Origin: Pseudomonas sp. TCU-HL1
GTDB lineage: Bacteria > Pseudomonadota > Gammaproteobacteria > Pseudomonadales > Pseudomonadaceae
Direction of reading: 5' to 3'
NCBI RefSeq assembly: GCF_001708505.1
Contig: NZ_CP015992.1
Coordinates: forward strand, 3,720,001 to 3,784,000
Length of the DNA stretch: 64,000 nt
The notes under the pieces are model-generated. The model was not told the origin of the DNA and searched no databases. It saw only the letters and a list, made by a program, of their open reading frames with translations. Shown one piece after another: positions 26,575 to 36,223 of this stretch (position 1 is the stretch's first letter; each line of letters opens with the position of its first letter). The translations under genes were made by a program, and so were the position numbers.

Positions 26575-27423
26575 CTACTCCTTGATACCCCTCAAGCGTA
26601 GAGAACGCCGCCGCATGACCTCAATTGCGACCAGAAGCAACACGGAGCCGAGTATGAGCAAGGTGGCGGCCGCAAGGATGGTCGGGCTGATCTGCTCGCG
26701 CATGCCCGACCACATTTGCCGTGGGATGGTGCGTTGCTCCACACCACCTAGGAACAGCACGACTACGGCCTCGTCGAACGAAGTGACCAGCGCGAACAGG
26801 GCTCCCGAAATGATCCCCGGTCGAATGATCGGAAAGGTGACCCTGAAGAAGGTGTAGGCCGGTGACGCACCAAGGCTGGAAGCAGCGCGAGTCAGAGAAT
26901 GATCAAATCCGACCAGGGTCGCGGTGACGGTGATGATCACGAACGGAATGCCCAACACCGCATGCGCCAGGATGATACCCAGGTGGCTCTGGGCAATGCC
27001 GAGCGTGCTGTAGAAAAAGTACATTCCCGCGGACGAGATGATCACCGGAACAATCATCGGCGAGATAAGTGTCCCCATCAGCAGGCCTTTGAAGGGCAGG
27101 TTCGACCGGCTCAGTCCTAGAGCTGCCAGGGTTCCCAATCCCGTTGCAATAGCGGTGGAGCAGACCGCAATGAGCAAGCTGTTCTTGAAGGACAACAACC
27201 ACAACGGGTCCTCGAGCAACTGGTGATACCAGCGCAGTGAGAACGCGTCGGGATCGAGGCTGAGCATCCCGCTGGTGAAGCTGAAGTACGGCTCAACGTT
27301 GAACGACAATGGCGTGACGACGAGGATCGGCAACACGAGAAACAACAGAACCAGCGAGGCGAAGCCACGAACGCTGTAGAACCACATGCGCCCCAGCGGG
27401 CCGGTGTAGCTTGGAAGGCTCAT
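26575..27423 (-). CDS. ABC transporter permease, PotC-like
   Basis: A 282-residue inner-membrane permease of the spermidine/putrescine-type (PotC/YdcV) group, with six predicted helices. The EAA loop, which contacts the ATPase, reads RAASSLGASPAYTFFRVTF (about residue 183). It follows the PotB-like permease by 5 bp and is the last gene of a four-gene operon with a substrate-binding protein and an ATPase. Substrate is not readable; position next to the ddd cluster suggests DMSP or another quaternary/sulfonium compound. Confidence 0.88.
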   Translation of the reverse strand: MSLPSYTGPLGRMWFYSVRGFASLVLLFLVLPILVVTPLSFNVEPYFSFTSGMLSLDPDAFSLRWYHQLLEDPLWLLSFKNSLLIAVCSTAIATGLGTLAALGLSRSNLPFKGLLMGTLISPMIVPVIISSAGMYFFYSTLGIAQSHLGIILAHAVLGIPFVIITVTATLVGFDHSLTRAASSLGASPAYTFFRVTFPIIRPGIISGALFALVTSFDEAVVVLFLGGVEQRTIPRQMWSGMREQISPTILAAATLLILGSVLLLVAIEVMRRRSLRLRGIKE

Positions 27424-27428
27424 CTTGA

Positions 27429-28703
27429 TTACCCCAGTTTCATGTTGCTGATGCCGACGACACGGTCATAGAGCCAATAGAGCAGCAGAACGATCATCAG
27501 CAGGATGCTGCCGATGGCGGCGGCCAGGCCCCAGTTGAGGGAGGTCTGCATGTGGTAGGCGATGAAGTTGCTGATGACTTGCCCCGTGCGCCCACCGACC
27601 AGAGCTGGAGTGATGTAGTACCCGATGGCCAGGATGAACACGAGGATGCCGCCAGCGCTCAGTCCAGGCAGCGACAGCGGGAAATAGATGCGGAAGAAGG
27701 TACGGAACGAGCTGGCCCCCATTGAGTGCGCGGCCCGGATGTAAGTGCTGTCGATGCTTTTCATCACGCTGTACATCGGCAGCACCATGAACGGCAGCAA
27801 GATGTGTGTCATGGCAATCACGGTGCCCCACATGTTGAACATGAGGTCGAGCGGCTGTCCGATGAGGCCGAGCTTGAGCAGCGTGCTGTTTAGCACCCCA
27901 TTGGACTGCAGGATCACCATCCAGGCGGTGGTGCGGACCAGCAACGAGGTCCAGAACGGCAGCAGCACCAGAATCATCAAGACATTGCTGATCTTTGCCG
28001 GCAGCGTGGCGAGCATGTAGGCCAGCGGGTAGCCCAAGACCATGCACAGCACGGTGATGCCGAATGTGATGGCCAGGGTCTTCAGTAGCACATCGACGTA
28101 GATCTGCCTGGACTCAGGCTGCCGTACCACATTGCCGCGGTCGTCATACTGGAGGTCGAGTGCGGACAGATAGTGGATTGCGGAGTAAGCCGGCGCCATG
28201 CTCTTGAGCTGGGTCCAGGTGTCCAGCTTGCCCCAGCGACCGTCGATCCTCATCATGCTGGAGGCATAAGCGCCCTGTAGCGGCGGCGCCTTACCCAGTT
28301 CACGCGCTGTTTTACTAATCAGGCTCTTCAGTCCACTTTTGACACGATTCAGGTCCGTGCCGACGCGGTCGAGTTGCTGTTCCCGCGCAAGGCTCAGCAT
28401 CTCCTTGCCTAGCACGGAGAACACCTGCTCCGAGGGTATTGCTTCACCGTCCCAAGCCCGCAGAGCCTGCGTGGTTTGCGGCATGTAGGTCGACATTGTG
28501 GTGTTCTGAACGCTGCGGATCAGCATGTTGCCGATCGGCAAGAGGAAGAACACTACGATGAACGCCAGCAACGGCAGGACCAGGAGGAATGACCGGGTCT
28601 TGTTGATGCGCTCTGCCTGCGCAAGCTTGTTCTTCAGGCTCGCCTGGCCGAGTTCCACGCTCACAGCGTCGAGTGTCGGATTCACTGGGTACGAACTGCT
28701 CAT
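27429..28703 (-). CDS. ABC transporter permease, PotB-like with long periplasmic insert
   Basis: A 424-residue permease. After the first transmembrane helix (about residues 38-62) there is an extra polar segment of about 150 residues before the remaining five helices, longer than in E. coli PotB. The EAA loop is RAAHSMGASSFRTFFRIYF (about residue 322). I start it at 28703 (MSSSYPV), with GGAG six bases upstream. It works with the PotC-like permease and shares its operon. The insert may interact with the binding protein; that is inference. Confidence 0.87.
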   Translation of the reverse strand: MSSSYPVNPTLDAVSVELGQASLKNKLAQAERINKTRSFLLVLPLLAFIVVFFLLPIGNMLIRSVQNTTMSTYMPQTTQALRAWDGEAIPSEQVFSVLGKEMLSLAREQQLDRVGTDLNRVKSGLKSLISKTARELGKAPPLQGAYASSMMRIDGRWGKLDTWTQLKSMAPAYSAIHYLSALDLQYDDRGNVVRQPESRQIYVDVLLKTLAITFGITVLCMVLGYPLAYMLATLPAKISNVLMILVLLPFWTSLLVRTTAWMVILQSNGVLNSTLLKLGLIGQPLDLMFNMWGTVIAMTHILLPFMVLPMYSVMKSIDSTYIRAAHSMGASSFRTFFRIYFPLSLPGLSAGGILVFILAIGYYITPALVGGRTGQVISNFIAYHMQTSLNWGLAAAIGSILLMIVLLLYWLYDRVVGISNMKLG

Positions 28704-28745
28704 TTGAAGCTCCGGAGACATACTGGAATGCAGGGGGGAAACGGG

Positions 28746-29828
28746 TCAGGCGTCCAGTGCCCGGCAGTCCTCAACGGCCCAACCAACGTAGATCCTTTCG
28801 CCCAGGCTCGGGCAGGCCATGCCGGCAGCATTCACTACTTTGACAATGAACTCCTGGTGCCCGGCCAACTCCAGTCGTGCGCGTAGGTGATCGCCGTGAT
28901 AAATCACTTCCAGGATGCGTGCAGGCATGCGGTTCTCGCACTCCCACTGCCCCGGATTGATCAGGATCCGCTCCGGGCGAATCGACAGCGTGGCCGGTGC
29001 ACCTACGCCCGCCACCTTTACCGCTAGCGCTTTCACCATGTGTTCACCAACCCGCACGGTGCAGTATCCGTCCTGCTGCTCGACAACCTCGCCGTGTAGG
29101 CGATTGTTCTCGCCGATGAAGCTAGCGACGAAAGCGGTCTCCGGCTTCTCGTAGAGATCTGACGGGTTGGCCAGTTGCTGCACGATGCCCTCGTTGAACA
29201 CAGCGATGCGGTCGGACATGGTCAGCGCCTCGCTCTGATCGTGGGTGACGTACACCACCGTGATGCCTAGCTGCTTGGAGAGACGCTTGATCTCGTACTG
29301 CATCTGCTCGCGCAGCTGCTTGTCGAGCGCGCCGAGAGGTTCGTCCATCAGCACCAGACGCGGCTCGAAGATCAACGCGCGGGCCAATGCAACACGCTGC
29401 TTCTGTCCTCCGGAAAGCTGGGCTGGCATACGGCTGCCGAGCTTGCCCAGCGCGACCATGTCCAAAGCCTTGCGGACCCTCTCCTGGATCTCGCTGCGGG
29501 ATAGGTTGCGTACCTTCAGCGGGAAGGCCAGGTTTTCCTCGATGGTCATGTGCGGGAACAGCGCGTAGTTCTGGAAGACCATGCCGATGCCACGCTTCTG
29601 CGGGGCGATGTCGTTGACTGGCTTGCGGTCGATGCAAATCTGGCCGTGGGTGACGGTCTCGAATCCCGCCAGCATCATCAGGCAAGTGGTCTTACCTGAG
29701 CCCGATGGCCCGAGCATGGTGACGAACTCACCTTGCTCAATCTCCAGATTGAAATTTTTCACGACGAGCGACTCGCCGTCGTAGCTCTTCTGGACATTGC
29801 GGAAGCTGACAAAAGATTGTGAATCCAT
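28746..29828 (-). CDS. ABC transporter ATP-binding protein, PotA-like
   Basis: A 360-residue ATPase. Walker A (GPSGSGKTT) is near residue 39, signature LSGGQKQRVALARAL near 140, and Walker B LVLMDEPLGALD near 160; a TOBE-type C-terminal regulatory domain follows (about residues 280-350). The start at 29828 (MDSQSFVSF) has AGGTG upstream; the longer frame to 30005 is not used. It energises uptake for the two permeases downstream. The binding-protein gene lies 247 bp upstream, on the same strand. Confidence 0.9.
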   Translation of the reverse strand: MDSQSFVSFRNVQKSYDGESLVVKNFNLEIEQGEFVTMLGPSGSGKTTCLMMLAGFETVTHGQICIDRKPVNDIAPQKRGIGMVFQNYALFPHMTIEENLAFPLKVRNLSRSEIQERVRKALDMVALGKLGSRMPAQLSGGQKQRVALARALIFEPRLVLMDEPLGALDKQLREQMQYEIKRLSKQLGITVVYVTHDQSEALTMSDRIAVFNEGIVQQLANPSDLYEKPETAFVASFIGENNRLHGEVVEQQDGYCTVRVGEHMVKALAVKVAGVGAPATLSIRPERILINPGQWECENRMPARILEVIYHGDHLRARLELAGHQEFIVKVVNAAGMACPSLGERIYVGWAVEDCRALDA

Positions 29829-30075
29829 GGATGCACCTGTTTCTTGTTCGAATAGCGTGTGGATATCTGCTGCCGGTGCACATACCGTTTCGCATAGCGC
29901 TGATCTTGCTTGGGCTGAAAACGTCCACCCGCAGTAGGGCAACGCCCTACGTCGAGAGTGGTTCGGGAGCAGTGTCAGCTCGTCGCGAAAAGGGTGTGGC
30001 TGCACAGTGGCTGGCCGAGCCTTGTCAGCTCGACCAGCCTCACCGGTCAGTTGGCCTGCGTGCTATGGAGCCCGG

Positions 30076-31131
30076 TTATTTCGCCAACCAAGCGTTGAAG
30101 CGCTCGTTCAGCTCATCGGCGTGATCGCCCCACCATTCGGAGTCAACCTGCAGCGCCGTGGCGAAGTTCTCGGGGCTGGTCGGGAGGTCTGCCTGGACTT
30201 CAGGGCTGACGAGCTTCTGGGCGGAGTAGCGCGTCGGTCCGTAGGGGATGTAGTTGGACTGATCAGCCAACACCGAGCTCTGAGTGGCGAACTTGAGGAA
30301 GTCGAACGCCTGCGCCTTATTCGGATTACCTGCAGGCATTACCCAGGCTTCCATGTCATAGACCTGGCCATCCCAAACGATCTTGAAAGGCTGATTTTCT
30401 TTGCGGCTTGCGATCACGATACGACCGCTGTAGGCGGACGCCAGGCTGACTTGGCCGTCGGCCAGCAACTGCGGCGGCTGTGCCCCCGCCTCCCACCAGA
30501 CAACCTGATCCTTGATGGTGTCGAGCTTTCGGAAGGCTCGCTCCAGGCCTTCCTCGGTCTCCAGCGTCGTATAGACCTGGTCACGCGGAACCCCATCAGC
30601 CATCAGCGCCCACTCCAGGTTTACCTGCGGAGCCTTACGGAGCGCTCGCTTTCCGGGGAACCGCTGAACATCGAAGAAGTCCTTCAGACTTGTTGGTTTT
30701 TCACCAGGGAAGGCGTTGGTGTTGTAGGCGACCACTGTGGACCAGACATAGCTGGCAACGCCACATTCACTGAGCGCGCCGGGGATGAAATCTTTTTCCG
30801 CGGGAGTTCCGTCGGGTGCCGGAGCCAGGGTCTTCGGGTCGATACGTTCAAGGAGCCCGGTGCTGCAGGCCCGGTAGACATTCAGCAGCTCCGCGTCGAC
30901 CACATCCCAAGTCACCTTTTGGCTGTCAACTTGGGTTTTGATGGGAGCGATGCCGCCCGAGTAATCCTCGGAGATTACCTTGATACCCGTAGCCTTGGTG
31001 TACGGCTTATGGGCCGACTCCACCTGTGCTTCGGCGAGGCTGCCACCATAAGAAACCACGGTAAGCGCTTTTTCGGCAAACGCAGAAGTGCAGAAAAGGC
31101 TGGCAAACAGCAACGTAGTTGCTTGATTCAT
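30076..31131 (-). CDS. Periplasmic substrate-binding protein, PotD-like
   Basis: A 351-residue binding protein with signal peptide (LLFASLFCTSAFAEKA, cut near residue 19) and the PotD/PotF-type domain (VVSYGGSLAEAQ opening; WEAGAQPPQLLADGQVSLAS; YDMEAWVMPAGNPNKAQAF). It captures the substrate for the PotABC-like importer. The family binds polyamines, GABA and related cations; adjacency to the ddd genes suggests DMSP or an analogue here, unproved. AGGGG precedes the ATG by 8 bases. Confidence 0.88.
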   Translation of the reverse strand: MNQATTLLFASLFCTSAFAEKALTVVSYGGSLAEAQVESAHKPYTKATGIKVISEDYSGGIAPIKTQVDSQKVTWDVVDAELLNVYRACSTGLLERIDPKTLAPAPDGTPAEKDFIPGALSECGVASYVWSTVVAYNTNAFPGEKPTSLKDFFDVQRFPGKRALRKAPQVNLEWALMADGVPRDQVYTTLETEEGLERAFRKLDTIKDQVVWWEAGAQPPQLLADGQVSLASAYSGRIVIASRKENQPFKIVWDGQVYDMEAWVMPAGNPNKAQAFDFLKFATQSSVLADQSNYIPYGPTRYSAQKLVSPEVQADLPTSPENFATALQVDSEWWGDHADELNERFNAWLAK

Positions 31132-31351
31132 AATATTTACCCCTATTATTCTATGAGATGGAGCTTTAAAGGCTTTCGAACACAGACTTGTATTTCTACC
31201 AATACCTCGCCGACCTATATTAATAAATGCTCATTGGCAGACTTCAGGAGAAATCCTCTCCTAACCAACCATTCTCAAAAGTTTTCCGCTCAACTCACCA
31301 AGAAGCGACCGTGACTTACTTTCAGCGAAAAAAACGGCGTGCGGAAGCAAT

Positions 31352-31381
31352 AAAAAAAGGGGCAAAGCCCAAATTTTTTTT
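31352..31381. terminator. Bidirectional hairpin with A and T tracts
   Basis: A GGGC-AAA-GCCC stem flanked by seven A residues on one side and eight T residues on the other, so it could terminate transcription in both directions. It lies between dddT and the ABC operon and would back up the nearer dddT hairpin. Confidence 0.55.
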
Positions 31382-31585
31382 ATGACACCCTCCAATGAAT
31401 AGCGGGCTTCAAGGTGGCCAGCCCGCTATCAGCCGGCCCTGATGCCCGCCTCGAATCTGACGCCAGCTTTCCATAACGGATGGCAGGCTCTCACATCAGG
31501 ACGAGTTCTGATGAAATCCCAGAACCCGCTGCAAATATGAATCACCTCAGAAAACATGAGAAACCAAAACTTCTAAAAACAAAAA

Positions 31586-31614
31586 AGCGGATTACGCAAG
31601 TCGCGTAACCCGCT
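31586..31614 (-). terminator. Hairpin downstream of dddT
   Basis: An imperfect 12-bp stem (AGCGGATTACGC / GCGTAACCCGCT, loop AAGTC) is followed on the minus strand by a TTTTTT tract. It lies 17 bp past the dddT stop and probably ends the ddd transcript. Confidence 0.7.
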
Positions 31615-31631
31615 AAATTAGGTCGTCCAAC

Positions 31632-33281
31632 CTAAGCCGTTACATTTTCGCCTTTAACTCCAACGAGGCGACCAACCGAAGACCTATCTTCTGCAACCGT
31701 ATGTTCCGCAACTGCAATCTCGGGATTCAACTCGATGATATGTGCAGGTATATCCCCGTAGTCCTCGCGCATCCATTTGAACAAGCCATACATCTTGATG
31801 GCCAATACGACGACAAATGGAATTGCAGCCAAGGTCACCACCGTTTTCAACGTATGCAGGGGGGCGTTGATGTAGAGCATCGCGAGCGGAATGGCGGCGA
31901 GCATCAAGCACCAGAACAACCGGAGTTTCGGTGAAGGGTCTTCCCCTTCCTGGAGGTTTCGAGTGCTGGTCGCTGCAACCGAGAAGGCGACCGCATCCAG
32001 GTGCGAAGTCAGGAAGACCAGCATCAGCAGGAAGTAGCCGGCCGCCAAGAACTTGCCAAATGGCAAGCTCGCCAACAACATGGAAACCACTGCCTCCCCA
32101 CCCGAAGCATCAAGCAAGGAAGGAGAGTCGATGACTCCGGTGAGAAACTGGTGAATGGCAAAACTCTGCAGGCTGCCGAAAAAGAGCCAGCATCCACCGC
32201 AGCCACCCAGCACCATGGCAAGGACTACTTCCCTGATTTTGCGTCCCTGCGATACCCGTGTGACAAAGAGCGCCACGCCGGGTGTGTAGGTGATCCAGTA
32301 CAACCAATAAAATACCGTCCAGCCTCGAGCAAACTCTCCACTGCCTACTGGATCGGTTGCCAGGCTCATGTGAACGAAGTTCTGCAGCATGAGGCCGATG
32401 CCGTTGGAGATGTTGTTCAATGTGAACGCTGTGGGCCCCAGGACCAGAACCACTAAGGCGAACACCAGGGTCAGTCCGCACGCTGCGTGCGCCAATCGCT
32501 GCATCCCCTCACCGATACCGATGTAGGAACTGAGGGAGAAGACCAATGTGACCATGATCACCAGCGAGGCTTTGAGGGCAAAACTGTCGCTCACGTCAAA
32601 GAGCATCGACAGGCCCTTCGCCACAGTGGACGACGAAAGCGTAATCGTCAGTACCAGGCCGCCGAAGGTGGACAACAGGAAGATCACGTCGATGCTACGA
32701 CCGACCAGGCTGGTGGACTTCAGACCGGTTATCGCTTCCACCGCCGAGGACAAGCGAAGGCCCGGATTCTTGCGAACATGGAAGTGATAGGCCATCGCCA
32801 GGGAGGCAATGCCATAAATGGCCCAGGGCGTGATGCCCCAGTGAAAGAATGAGTAGGCAATGCTGTACTCGATCGCCTCCTTGCTGCGCGGCGCGATATC
32901 CAGCCCTGGAGTCATGTAGTAGTAGGTCCACTCCATGAAGGCCCAGTACATAGTTGCCGATCCCAGACCAGCGCAGATGAACATGAACACCCAACTGGTA
33001 TTGCTGTACTGGGGTTTTCCTTCGCCTAGCCGAATGTTCCCGTACTTGCTGCATGCAATCCAGGCGATGAGCAGTACGCAGACGAAACCGACCATTTGAA
33101 CGGTGGAGCCGAAAAGACTGGTCGTCGAGACGAAAGCCTTGTCCGCGAGGATCAGTGACTGTTGGGGGAAGAGCATCAGGCCCGCGACGCTCAAGCCGAT
33201 TACCAGGATGCTGAACAGAATGAGCGGTACGTCCATTCTGCTCTTGAGGGATGCAGAGCTTTTCGAGGTGGAATCAAGCAT
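31632..33281 (-). CDS. dddT: BCCT family transporter, predicted DMSP importer DddT
   Basis: A 549-residue betaine/choline/carnitine-type transporter with about 12 transmembrane helices. The substrate box in helix 8 reads GWTVFYWLYWITYTPGVALF (residues 320-339), followed by TRVSQGRKIREVV; two of the tryptophans common in betaine porters are tyrosine here. DddT proteins of this family import dimethylsulfoniopropionate in Marinomonas and Pseudomonas isolates. The start at 33281 (MLDSTSK) has GGAAAGG upstream. It is the last gene of a dddD-B-C-T series on one strand, which is the main support for the substrate. Confidence 0.78.
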   Translation of the reverse strand: MLDSTSKSSASLKSRMDVPLILFSILVIGLSVAGLMLFPQQSLILADKAFVSTTSLFGSTVQMVGFVCVLLIAWIACSKYGNIRLGEGKPQYSNTSWVFMFICAGLGSATMYWAFMEWTYYYMTPGLDIAPRSKEAIEYSIAYSFFHWGITPWAIYGIASLAMAYHFHVRKNPGLRLSSAVEAITGLKSTSLVGRSIDVIFLLSTFGGLVLTITLSSSTVAKGLSMLFDVSDSFALKASLVIMVTLVFSLSSYIGIGEGMQRLAHAACGLTLVFALVVLVLGPTAFTLNNISNGIGLMLQNFVHMSLATDPVGSGEFARGWTVFYWLYWITYTPGVALFVTRVSQGRKIREVVLAMVLGGCGGCWLFFGSLQSFAIHQFLTGVIDSPSLLDASGGEAVVSMLLASLPFGKFLAAGYFLLMLVFLTSHLDAVAFSVAATSTRNLQEGEDPSPKLRLFWCLMLAAIPLAMLYINAPLHTLKTVVTLAAIPFVVVLAIKMYGLFKWMREDYGDIPAHIIELNPEIAVAEHTVAEDRSSVGRLVGVKGENVTA

Positions 33282-33381
33282 TACAACCTTTCCATTGTTC
33301 TTATAAGGTGAAACTTGAATCGGGTGACACAAGGTCACCAAGGCAAGGGTGATTGGGCAGCCCCTGCCTTGGTGCCGTGCC

Positions 33382-34878
33382 TTACTTCATGGTAGGCATG
33401 GAGAACTCGACACCTTCACGCACACCGGACGACGGCCAACGCTGAGTCACGGTCTTGCGACGGGTATAGAAACGAACCGCGTCCGGGCCATACGCATGCA
33501 GGTCGCCGAACAGCGAGCGTTTCCAGCCACCGAAGCTGTGGTAAGCCACCGGCACCGGCAGCGGGACGTTGATACCGACCATGCCGACCTTGATGTTGTC
33601 GGAGAAGTACCGAGCCGCTTCACCGTCGCGGGTGAAGATGCAGGTGCCATTGCCGTACTCATGGTTGTCAATCAGCGCCATGGCTTCTTTCATGCTGTTG
33701 ACTCGCACCACTTGCAAGACCGGGCCGAAGATTTCCTCTTTGTAGCTGACCATCTCCGGAGTCACGCGATCGATCAGAGTTCCGCCAACGAAGAAGCCGT
33801 TTTCATAACCATCGACACAGGGCTGACGACCGTCGACCACGACAGTGGCGCCCTGCTCTTCCGCGCTGTCGATGTAGCCAATCACCTTCTGCTGATGCTG
33901 GCGGGTGATGACAGGGCCGAAATCATTCTTGCTGTCGGTGTAGGCGCCGACTTTCAGGTTCTGCATGGCCGCCTGCATTTTCTCCACCAGCGCATCTGCA
34001 GCTGCGTCCCCCACCGCCACTGCGACCGACAAGGCCATGCAGCGCTCGCCGGAAGAGCCGAAGGCCGCCCCGAGCAGTTGGTTAACAGCGTTGTCCATAT
34101 CTGCGTCGGGCATCACGATGGCGTGGTTCTTGGCACCACCCAGCGCTTGGCAACGTTTGCCATGGGCGGTCGCGGTGGAGTAGATGTACTCGGCTACCGG
34201 AGTCGAACCGACGAAACTCACTGCCTGAACGCGAGGGTCGCGCAGGAGGATGTCCACCGCTTCCTTGTCACCATTCACTACGTTCAGCACACCATTGGGC
34301 AGACCCGCTTCTTGCAGCAGCTGGGCGATGAACAGGGTGGAGCTTGGATCGCGCTCGGAAGGCTTGAGGATGAAGCAGTTGCCGCTGGCAATCGCCATCG
34401 GGAACATCCACAGCGGCACCATCACCGGGAAGTTGAACGGAGTAATGCCGGCCACCACCCCCAACGGCTGGAACTCGCTCCAGGAGTCGATGTTCGGTCC
34501 AACGTTTTTGCTGTGCTCCCCCTTGAGAAGCTCGGCGATGCCACAGGCGTATTCGACGTTCTCGATGCCGCGCTGCAGCTCACCGGCGGCATCATGGGAG
34601 ATCTTGCCGTGCTCCTCACCAATCATCTGGCAGATGGTGTCGGCGTTCTTCTCCAACAGTTCCTTGAAGCGGAACATCACTCGGGCACGTTTGATCGGCG
34701 GAGTATCGCGCCAGGCCGGGAAGGCTGCTTCAGCCGCGGCAATTGCACAATCCACGGTCTGTGCGGAGGCCAGGGCGACCTGGCGGGAAACTTCACCAGT
34801 AGCCGGGTTGAAGACATCCTGGGTGCGCTTGGCGGCAGTAGTGATCTGGCCGTTGATCAGGTGGCCTACAGTGTTCAT
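33382..34878 (-). CDS. dddC: Malonate/methylmalonate-semialdehyde dehydrogenase, DddC
   Basis: A 498-residue CoA-acylating aldehyde dehydrogenase of the MmsA family. The catalytic cysteine is C280 in SSGERCMALS, and ITPFNFPVMVPLWMFP is typical of MmsA. In the DMSP pathway DddC converts malonate semialdehyde, CoA and NAD to acetyl-CoA and carbon dioxide. It is 48 bp downstream of dddB. By sequence alone it could equally be the valine-pathway MmsA, but no mmsB or valine gene adjoins it, and the ddd context favours DddC. Confidence 0.82.
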   Translation of the reverse strand: MNTVGHLINGQITTAAKRTQDVFNPATGEVSRQVALASAQTVDCAIAAAEAAFPAWRDTPPIKRARVMFRFKELLEKNADTICQMIGEEHGKISHDAAGELQRGIENVEYACGIAELLKGEHSKNVGPNIDSWSEFQPLGVVAGITPFNFPVMVPLWMFPMAIASGNCFILKPSERDPSSTLFIAQLLQEAGLPNGVLNVVNGDKEAVDILLRDPRVQAVSFVGSTPVAEYIYSTATAHGKRCQALGGAKNHAIVMPDADMDNAVNQLLGAAFGSSGERCMALSVAVAVGDAAADALVEKMQAAMQNLKVGAYTDSKNDFGPVITRQHQQKVIGYIDSAEEQGATVVVDGRQPCVDGYENGFFVGGTLIDRVTPEMVSYKEEIFGPVLQVVRVNSMKEAMALIDNHEYGNGTCIFTRDGEAARYFSDNIKVGMVGINVPLPVPVAYHSFGGWKRSLFGDLHAYGPDAVRFYTRRKTVTQRWPSSGVREGVEFSMPTMK

Positions 34879-34926
34879 GAGCGGATTCCTCGTACGTTCA
34901 GACAGGTTCGAAAATGGCGGAAGGAC

Positions 34927-36084
34927 TTACCAGAGGCTGCGGTACAGCTCGACCATCTCGGCCTCGCTAGGTACGCGCGGGTTGTTGCCAGGCGAGCCGG
35001 AGGCCAGTGCCTGACGAGCCATGGTCGGCATGAGCTCAAAGAATTGATTACGGTCGATGCCGAACTGCGCCGGCGTTGGCACGTTCAACTCAGCGTTGAT
35101 CGCCTCCAGTTCAGCGAGGAGTTTCTCAACAGCGGCGTTGTCGCAGTCCGAGGCAGTAGCTACCCCCATCGCTCGCGCACAATCGGCGTAGCGATCCCGG
35201 GCCGCTGGGATGGAGAACGCAGTAACAGCAGGCAGCAGCATGGCGTTCGAAAGGCCATGCGGCACATGGAAGAAGGCGCCGATCGGGCGGCTCATTCCAT
35301 GCACCAAAGCGACCGAGGCGGCCGAGAACGCCAAACCCGCCAGGGTCGAACCCAGCATCACCGCTTCACGTGCTACTCGATCATCACCCTGCGAATAGAC
35401 CCGACGCAGGTTCGGCCCGATCAGACGCATTGCGGCCAGAGCCTGTGCATCGCTGAATAGATTGGCCTTTTTGCTGACATACGCCTCGATGGCATGGGTC
35501 AGTGCATCGATTCCGGTGTCGGCAGTGACCCTCGGAGGCAAGCTCAGGGTCAGCTCGAAGTCCACTAGTGCGGCCACGGGCATGAAGCCTGCCCCGACGC
35601 AGAGCATCTTCTCGTCGCTTTTCTCGTCAGTGATGATGGTGAAGCGAGTCACTTCCGAACCGGTGCCGGCAGTGGTTGGAATGGCGATGATCGGCAGACC
35701 GGCCTCGGTGACGTTGCGCGGGAACTTGTAGTCGCGCATTTCGCCACCGTGCTTGGCTAGGATTCCGATGGCCTTGGCGCTATCAATCGGGCTACCGCCA
35801 CCCAATGCGATGATGCTGTCGTAGCTACCACCCCGAGCGGTTTCGACGCCTGCCTGGATTGATGCCACCGTAGGTTCCGGTACGGTTTCCGAGAATACGT
35901 CTGCATACAGACCAGTATCGGCGAGGGCATTTTGAATGCGCCCGGCGTAGCCCAGCTCAACCATCATGCGGTCGGTAATGATCAGCGGGCGCATGCAGCC
36001 CAGGCTGGCAAGGATCTGCGGGATCTGCAGACTGGCGCCAGCACCGGTCTGCAGAACGCGGGGGAGAATGCTTGAGTAAGTCAT
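34927..36084 (-). CDS. dddB: Iron-containing alcohol dehydrogenase, DddB
   Basis: A 385-residue group III alcohol dehydrogenase. GGGSPIDSAKAIGIL (about residue 95) binds NAD; TAGTGSEVTRF, DALTHAIEAYVS and GAFFHVPHGLSNAMLLP carry the Asp/His metal ligands. In ddd clusters this enzyme oxidises 3-hydroxypropionate (or its CoA ester) to malonate semialdehyde. It lies 139 bp downstream of dddD and directly before dddC. The start at 36084 (MTYSSIL) is the natural one. Confidence 0.82.
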   Translation of the reverse strand: MTYSSILPRVLQTGAGASLQIPQILASLGCMRPLIITDRMMVELGYAGRIQNALADTGLYADVFSETVPEPTVASIQAGVETARGGSYDSIIALGGGSPIDSAKAIGILAKHGGEMRDYKFPRNVTEAGLPIIAIPTTAGTGSEVTRFTIITDEKSDEKMLCVGAGFMPVAALVDFELTLSLPPRVTADTGIDALTHAIEAYVSKKANLFSDAQALAAMRLIGPNLRRVYSQGDDRVAREAVMLGSTLAGLAFSAASVALVHGMSRPIGAFFHVPHGLSNAMLLPAVTAFSIPAARDRYADCARAMGVATASDCDNAAVEKLLAELEAINAELNVPTPAQFGIDRNQFFELMPTMARQALASGSPGNNPRVPSEAEMVELYRSLW

Positions 36085-36223
36085 GATGAAATCTCTTTTC
36101 GCGGCATGAGCGAGCCCGCGAGCGGGCTTCGACGCTCGTTCTCAGAAAGGGTGAGGGCATCCTGGAGAGGTTCAGACCCGACACGAGGGATAGGCCTGAA
36201 CCGAGTACAACGGGTCCTACCGA

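Larger units (their letters stand above)
31132..31631. promoter_or_regulatory. 500-bp region upstream of the binding protein, downstream of dddT
   Basis: No supported gene. It holds the promoter of the PotD-like gene (AT-rich stretch at about 31130-31250), two hairpins with A/T tracts described separately, and several other stem-loops (for example AGCGGGC...GCCCGCT at 31401-31427). None matches a riboswitch I recognise. Confidence 0.45.

Noticed and set aside
31500..31545. CTGATGA next to short stems, resembling a hammerhead ribozyme core
   Set aside because: The required GAAA and three-stem arrangement are absent; it is a simple hairpin (GTTCTG...CAGAAC).
33382..34878. Annotation of dddC as the valine-pathway mmsA
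   Set aside because: Sequence alone allows it, but mmsB and valine genes are missing and the dddD/dddB/dddT neighbours fit DddC better.
33349..35460. 703-residue plus-strand frame opposite dddC and dddB
   Set aside because: Shadow frame; both minus-strand genes have intact active-site motifs.
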